Source: Thermoleophilaceae bacterium
GTDB taxonomy: Bacteria > Actinomycetota > Thermoleophilia > Solirubrobacterales > Thermoleophilaceae
Direction: 5' to 3'
NCBI GenBank assembly: GCA_013695885.1
Contig: JACCZP010000041.1
Span: forward strand, 1-9,717
DNA: 9,717 bases
In this document: in pieces, positions 6,019-9,717 of the stretch
Numbering within the stretch: position 1 is the first letter of the stretch
Layout: each line of letters opens with the position of its first letter
Made by a program: the position numbers and the translations under genes
The notes under the pieces: generated by a model
Database searches by the model: none
Told to the model about the DNA's origin: nothing
The model's input: only the letters and a program-made list of their open reading frames with translations

Positions 6019-6471
6019 CTACCGAGCCCGCCCCACCGCGCGGCGCAGCTCGTCCTTGTTCATGCTCGAGCGCCCGTCGATGTCGAGCCGCTGCGCCTCC
6101 GCGTACAGCTCGTCCTTGCTCTGGCCCTCCGCGCTCGCCCGCGAGCCCGAGCCCCCGGTGCGCCGCTCGAGGCCCTCGACCTCCGTCGCCTTGGCCTCGG
6201 CCTTCCCTCGTTCGCTGCGGGCCCTGGCCTTCTGCGGCTGTGCCTTCGAGCGCTCACGATCCGCGGCACGCTGCGCCCGGCGCTCGGCGTTCTCGGTCTC
6301 GCGCTGGGCCGCCGCCTCCTGGCGGGACGCCTCGCGCTCTTCGCGCTTCAGCTCGTCCTTCGCCTCGCCCTTGCGCTCCTCCCGCGCGCCCTCGCGCCGG
6401 AGCCCGCTCGCCCCCGCCAGGTCCCCGGCGGCCTTCTTGATACGGCCCGTGACCTTGTCTCCGATTCCCAA
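6019..6471 (-). CDS. CsbD-like stress protein with C-terminal Rho-N/SAP-like domain
   Basis: 150 aa from TTG 6471, supported by AGGAGG (6484-6479) 7 bases upstream, the best Shine-Dalgarno in the window after that of the grdE-like gene. The N-terminus MGIGDKVTGRIKKAAGDLAG is the CsbD signature, a small abundant stress protein family of unknown mechanism. Residues 25-100 are a highly charged Lys/Arg/Glu/Ala stretch, probably a long helix or coiled coil, with Ala/Glu/Arg-rich quasi-repeats. Residues 117-149 (SKDELYAEAQRLDIDGRSSM then NKDELRRAV) form a helix-extended-helix resembling the Rho N-terminal/SAP-like motif, which binds nucleic acid in other proteins. There are no cysteines, signal peptide or membrane segments. 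CsbD relatives respond to general stress, but no stress-sigma promoter was recognised upstream. It converges on the DsrE-like gene and diverges from the RTX gene. Confidence 0.8.
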   Translation of the reverse strand: MGIGDKVTGRIKKAAGDLAGASGLRREGAREERKGEAKDELKREEREASRQEAAAQRETENAERRAQRAADRERSKAQPQKARARSERGKAEAKATEVEGLERRTGGSGSRASAEGQSKDELYAEAQRLDIDGRSSMNKDELRRAVGRAR

Positions 6472-6523
6472 CGCTCTGCCTCCTCACCGAAAAAGCGGCC
6501 TGTGTACAACGGCGAGTCTGATA

Positions 6524-6543
6524 CTTCCCGCGGGCGCGGGAAG
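6524..6543. repeat. 20-bp inverted repeat upstream of the csbD-like gene
   Basis: The arms CTTCCCGCG and CGCGGGAAG are perfect 9-bp inverted repeats around GG. They lie 53 bp upstream of TTG 6471 and 104 bp upstream of GTG 6647, in the 175-bp divergent gap. It could be an operator for a dimeric regulator, or, if transcribed, an 8-bp hairpin with a 4-base loop in the 5' leader of the csbD-like gene. The mixed composition of the arms makes it more notable than pure GC palindromes nearby. The rest of the gap shows nothing else recognisable. Confidence 0.5.
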
Positions 6544-6646
6544 CCCAAACGCATCCATTCGCTCGAGTGCCCCGGCTCCGACGCCGCACGAGGGGTTCTC
6601 GGAGTCACGGGCGGTCACCTAACCGATCAAGGGAGCACAGAGTGAG

Positions 6647-7276
6647 GTGAGACGAACGTTCATCATCGGCCTGATCATGGTCTTCGCGGTCCCGACCGCG
6701 GTGGCCATCGCGGCGGACATCCGAGGCACCGACGGACCCGACGTCCTCAGCGGTACCCCCGCCCCGGACCAGATCCTGGGCCTCAGGGGCGACGACCAGA
6801 TCAACGGTGGGGGCGAGCGCGACCTCCTCGACGGAGGCAGCGGCAACGACACCCTCCGTGGCGAGGCGGGCGATGACGACCTCAAGGGCGACTCGTGCCG
6901 GACCCAGGGCACGGCCATCGTGTGCTCGACCGCGGGCAGCGACAACCTGTTCGGGGGCGCCGGCGACGACGACATCGACGGCGATGCCTGCGAGGGGGAC
7001 TGTCCCGCGGGGACCAGCGTCGCCGACCGCCTCTACGGCGAGGGCGGCGACGATGACCTGCGCGGAGATGACGGCCGCGACCTGCTCTCGGGCGGCAACG
7101 GGCGCGACACGCTCGTCGGGTTCGGCGGGCGCGACCGCCTGAGCGGCGGGGCCGGCAACGACTCCATCAACTCACGCGACGGAGTCAGGGACACGGTCAA
7201 CTGCGGAGCGGGCCGGGACATCCTGCGCCGCGACCGCGCGGACCGAGCTGTCGGCTGCGAACGGCTCCGCCGCTAG
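6647..7276 (+). CDS. Secreted RTX-type calcium-binding repeat protein
   Basis: 209 aa from GTG 6647, with GGGAG 11 bases upstream (6631-6635). RRTFIIGLIMVFAVPTAVAIAA is a Sec signal peptide with likely cleavage near residue 23. Residues 25-190 are glycine/aspartate-rich nonapeptide repeats of the GGxGxDxLx kind, such as GGSGNDTLR (63-71), GGAGDDDID (103-111), GEGGDDDLR (131-139), GGNGRDTLV (149-157) and GGAGNDSIN (167-175). These form calcium-binding beta rolls in the RTX family. Two insertions interrupt the roll, each with a cysteine pair (Cys84/Cys93 and Cys115/Cys119). The C-terminal block VNCGAGRD then VGCERLRR adds Cys186 and Cys204. This arrangement recalls the many small extracellular RTX-like proteins of Solirubrobacterales. 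No catalytic domain is present, so a structural or adhesive role outside the cell is the best guess. Type I secretion is unlikely because of the N-terminal signal. Confidence 0.85.
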   Translation: MRRTFIIGLIMVFAVPTAVAIAADIRGTDGPDVLSGTPAPDQILGLRGDDQINGGGERDLLDGGSGNDTLRGEAGDDDLKGDSCRTQGTAIVCSTAGSDNLFGGAGDDDIDGDACEGDCPAGTSVADRLYGEGGDDDLRGDDGRDLLSGGNGRDTLVGFGGRDRLSGGAGNDSINSRDGVRDTVNCGAGRDILRRDRADRAVGCERLRR

Positions 7277-7296
7277 GTCGAGGGCGACGACGGACG

Positions 7297-7336
7297 GCGG
7301 TGGGCCGGCCGCAAGTCGGTCCACCGCTTCCTTCTG
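7297..7336 (+). terminator. Hairpin terminator after the RTX gene
   Basis: GCGGTGGGCC (7297-7306) and GGTCCACCGC (7318-7327) pair over 10 bp with one G-T, around an 11-base loop. The pyrimidine tail TTCCTTCT (7328-7335) follows on the plus strand. It begins 20 bases after the stop of the RTX gene and has the form of an intrinsic terminator. The same stem faces the 3' end of tRNA-Ile from the other side and may also end that transcript. Confidence 0.65.
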
Positions 7337-7348
7337 GAGCGATCGATA

Positions 7349-7422
<74 letters not shown>

Positions 7423-7435
7423 GGAAGGGCGCGGG

Positions 7436-7441
7436 AGTCTA
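7436..7441 (-). promoter_or_regulatory. Candidate -10 box (TAGACT) of tRNA-Ile
   Basis: TAGACT on the minus strand lies 13 bases before the tRNA 5' end at 7422, which would leave a leader of about 6 bases for RNase P to remove. The -35 region is not convincing. Confidence 0.45.
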
Positions 7442-7472
7442 GCCGCGGCCTCCGGGCCCAGACGAGCCCAGT

Positions 7473-7493
7473 GGCGCTCCCTGCAGGGCCGCC
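7473..7493 (-). terminator. Weak hairpin just after parB
   Basis: GGCG (7473-7476) pairs with CGCC (7490-7493) around the 10-base palindrome CCCTGCAGGG (7479-7488), starting 2 bases past the parB stop codon. The stem has a mismatch and there is no T tract. It may end the parAB transcript before tRNA-Ile, but the evidence is thin. Confidence 0.25.
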
Positions 7494-7494
7494 C

Positions 7495-8362
7495 TCAGGC
7501 CGCGCGGCGGGCCAGCACTCGCTCCGCCAGCTGGATGACCTCGCGCGGGGACGCGAAGTCGAGCTCGACCCGGCACCCATCCTCTCCGCGGCGGCGCACG
7601 CGCACCTCGCTCCCCAGCGCCACCGTTAGGGCATCCTCTGCGGCCGCCATCGCCTCCACCAGGTCCGGGTGGACGACAACGGTCTCGCGGGGCGCCGCCA
7701 CGGCGCCCTCCTCGGCCGCGCGAGCGCGCCGCTCGGTCTCGCGCACCGACCACCCGGCCGCCGCGGCTTCCTGAGCGAGGCGGCGACGATCGGCGTGGTC
7801 GCGGCGCGCGAGCAGGGCGCGGCCATGGCCCTCGGACAGCTCACCGGACGCGATGAGCGCGAGTGCCTCGTCTGGCAGGTCGAGCAGCCGTATGAGGTTC
7901 GAGACCGCCACCCGGCTGCGGCTCACGCGGCGGCCGAGCTCCTCCTTGGTCAGGCCGAGATCCTCGACGAGCGTCGCACACGCCCGGGCCTCGTCCACCG
8001 GGTTCAGGTCCTCGCGGGCCATGTTCTCCATCAGCGCGAGCTCGAGACGGGCGGAGTCCTCGGTCTCACGGACGATGGCGGGCACGGTCGTGAGCTCGGC
8101 GATGCGCGCCGCGCGCAGGCGCCGCTCGCCTGCCACCAGCTCGTACTGCTCCTCCCCGAGCGGCCGCACCACGACGGGCTGGAGGATGCCCCGAGCCCGG
8201 ATCGACTCCGACAGCGCGAGGAGAGCCTGCCCGTCGAACTCACGGCGGGGCTGGCGTGGGTTGGGGCGGATGCTCTCGAGCGGGAGGTCGCGCAGGCTCT
8301 CGAGGGAACGGGCGGCCGACGGGAGGAGGGCGGCCAGTCCCCTTCCCATGCCGCGCTCTGGC

Positions 8363-8370
<8 letters not shown>
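7495..8370 (-). CDS. parB: Chromosome-partitioning protein ParB (CTPase, DNA-binding)
   Basis: 291 aa from GTG 8370. The N-terminus GMGRGLAALLPS is the usual ParA-interacting segment. The ParB/Srx CTPase domain covers about 28-125 with GERRLR (81-86) and ENMARED (115-121), the two nucleotide-binding boxes. The helix-turn-helix LTKEELGRRVSRSRVAVSN (140-158) lies in the parS-binding middle domain (125-205). A basic linker (206-230) leads to the C-terminal dimerisation domain (235-291). The protein loads at parS sites, slides as a CTP-bound clamp and stimulates the ParA ATPase for origin segregation. It overlaps the end of parA by 8 bases (start GTG 8370, parA stop TAG 8365-8363), so translational coupling is nearly certain and favours this start over ATG 8349. 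No parS site was found nearby. Confidence 0.96.
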
Positions 8371-9121
<751 letters not shown>

Positions 9122-9162
9122 CTGACGGGCGAAGGTAGAGCTGGACCCGGTCGGAAGATCAC

Positions 9163-9179
9163 CGCCGGGGCGACCGGCG
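9163..9179 (-). terminator. Possible hairpin between rsmG and parA
   Basis: CGCCGG (9163-9168) and CCGGCG (9174-9179) form 6 perfect GC pairs with a 5-base loop in the 72-base gap. It begins 15 bases past the rsmG stop. There is no T tract, so it may be an attenuator, a processing site or chance. Confidence 0.25.
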
Positions 9180-9193
9180 ATCCCGCCTCTCGC

Positions 9194-9717
9194 CTATCCC
9201 AGCGGCCGCTTCGACGCCATCCCCGGCCGGCGCGGAAAGCGCTCCGGCGTGGGGGCGGTCTTGACCACCACGTGCAGGTGGCGCGAGTGCGCCCCCGGGA
9301 AGGGCTCCACCGCCAGTACCCGGCCTTGCTCCATGCCGAGCTCCGCGGCCGCTCGCGAGCCGGCCCCATCCTCCTCGGCGTCGCGCCGTCCCTTCCACGC
9401 CACGAGCACCCCGCCGAGACGCAGTAGCGGCGCGGCGTACTCGCAGAGGACGGCCAGCGGCGCGACGGCGCGCGCGGTGACCGTGTCATAGGCCTCGCGA
9501 CCCTCCGACGCCGCCCACTCCTCGGCCCGAACCGGGACCGCTCGGGCCCGTCCGGCCCCAGCCGCCGTCGCGAGTCGCTCGATGACCGCGCACTTGCGCG
9601 CGGCGGACTCGATCAGGTCGACCCTCGCCGCGGGGAGCGCGATAGCGAGCGCCAGGCCGGGGAAGCCGGCGCCCGACCCGATGTCGGCGATCGAGGTGGC
9701 TCGCCTGATCTCCGGGA
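9194..9717 (-). CDS. rsmG: 16S rRNA (guanine-N7) methyltransferase RsmG, N-terminus missing
   Basis: 173 complete codons are present; the gene starts beyond the right edge. The fragment begins just before the S-adenosylmethionine motif ADIGSGAGFPGLALAIALP, and is followed by VDLIESAARKCAVIERLA (acidic ribose-binding strand end and helix). Next come YDTVTARAVAPLAVLCEYAAPLL, LRLGGVLVAWKG and the C-terminal strand SRHLHVVVKT. Order and motifs are those of RsmG (GidB), which methylates N7 of G527 in the 530 loop of 16S rRNA; loss in other bacteria gives low-level streptomycin resistance. The C-terminus (TPERFPRRPGMASKRPLG) matches the usual K-T-x-x-x-[FY]-P-R-R-x-G-x-P-x-K-x-P-[LI] ending, with A-S in place of x-P. 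It is followed by parA on the same strand. Confidence 0.95.
   Translation of the reverse strand, partial: PEIRRATSIADIGSGAGFPGLALAIALPAARVDLIESAARKCAVIERLATAAGAGRARAVPVRAEEWAASEGREAYDTVTARAVAPLAVLCEYAAPLLRLGGVLVAWKGRRDAEEDGAGSRAAAELGMEQGRVLAVEPFPGAHSRHLHVVVKTAPTPERFPRRPGMASKRPLG

Noticed and set aside
5809..6645. 278-codon plus-strand frame spanning the end of the DsrE-like gene and the csbD-like region
   Set aside because: It overlaps two better-supported genes and a stem-loop, and its Arg/Ala/Leu composition is typical of a shadow frame.
9163..9179. GC dyad between rsmG and parA as a parS site
   Set aside because: It has no resemblance to the TGTTTCACGTGAAACA consensus.

Overview
The window is GC-rich chromosomal DNA, probably from an actinobacterium. 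The GC content, frequent GTG/TTG starts, missing or weak Shine-Dalgarno sequences with TANNNT boxes just before start codons, the PAC2-family protein, the single-chain helicase-nuclease and the Cys-bearing RTX secretory protein together suggest Thermoleophilia (Solirubrobacterales or Gaiellales). That placement is inference. rsmG-parA-parB on the right is the usual origin-proximal order, so the window probably lies near the replication origin.

Left edge (1-320): the minus strand carries a selenocysteine tRNA gene (selC, anticodon TCA, 8-bp acceptor stem, long variable arm). The first 39 codons of a protein resembling the N-terminus of GrdE, a component B subunit of glycine/sarcosine/betaine reductase, follow directly. 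Known Grd systems depend on selenoproteins, so the two features support each other. The organism very likely decodes UGA as Sec.

Centre left (316-5512): a PAC2-family gene (+) runs convergently into a large UvrD/RecB-type helicase with a C-terminal Fe-S PD-(D/E)XK nuclease (-). The helicase is divergent from a topoisomerase IB gene (+) with a complete catalytic pentad. These are a repair/recombination enzyme and a DNA-relaxing enzyme sharing a 93-bp divergent promoter region.

Centre right (5588-7276): a DsrE-like protein with a Cys-Asp-Gln-Cys motif (SaoD/DsrE-like) faces a CsbD-like stress protein that ends in a Rho-N/SAP-like domain. A large stem-loop separates their 3' ends. A secreted RTX-repeat protein with six cysteines follows and ends at a clear hairpin terminator.

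Right (7349-9717): tRNA-Ile(GAT), parB, parA and the truncated rsmG are all on the minus strand. They make up the chromosome-segregation locus and a 16S rRNA methyltransferase. parA and parB overlap by 8 bases and are surely co-translated.

The most distinctive theme is selenium/sulfur metabolism: selC, the grdE-like gene and the SaoD/DsrE-like gene within 6 kb. No mobile element, CRISPR array or rRNA was seen, and no stretch above 300 bases lacks a gene.
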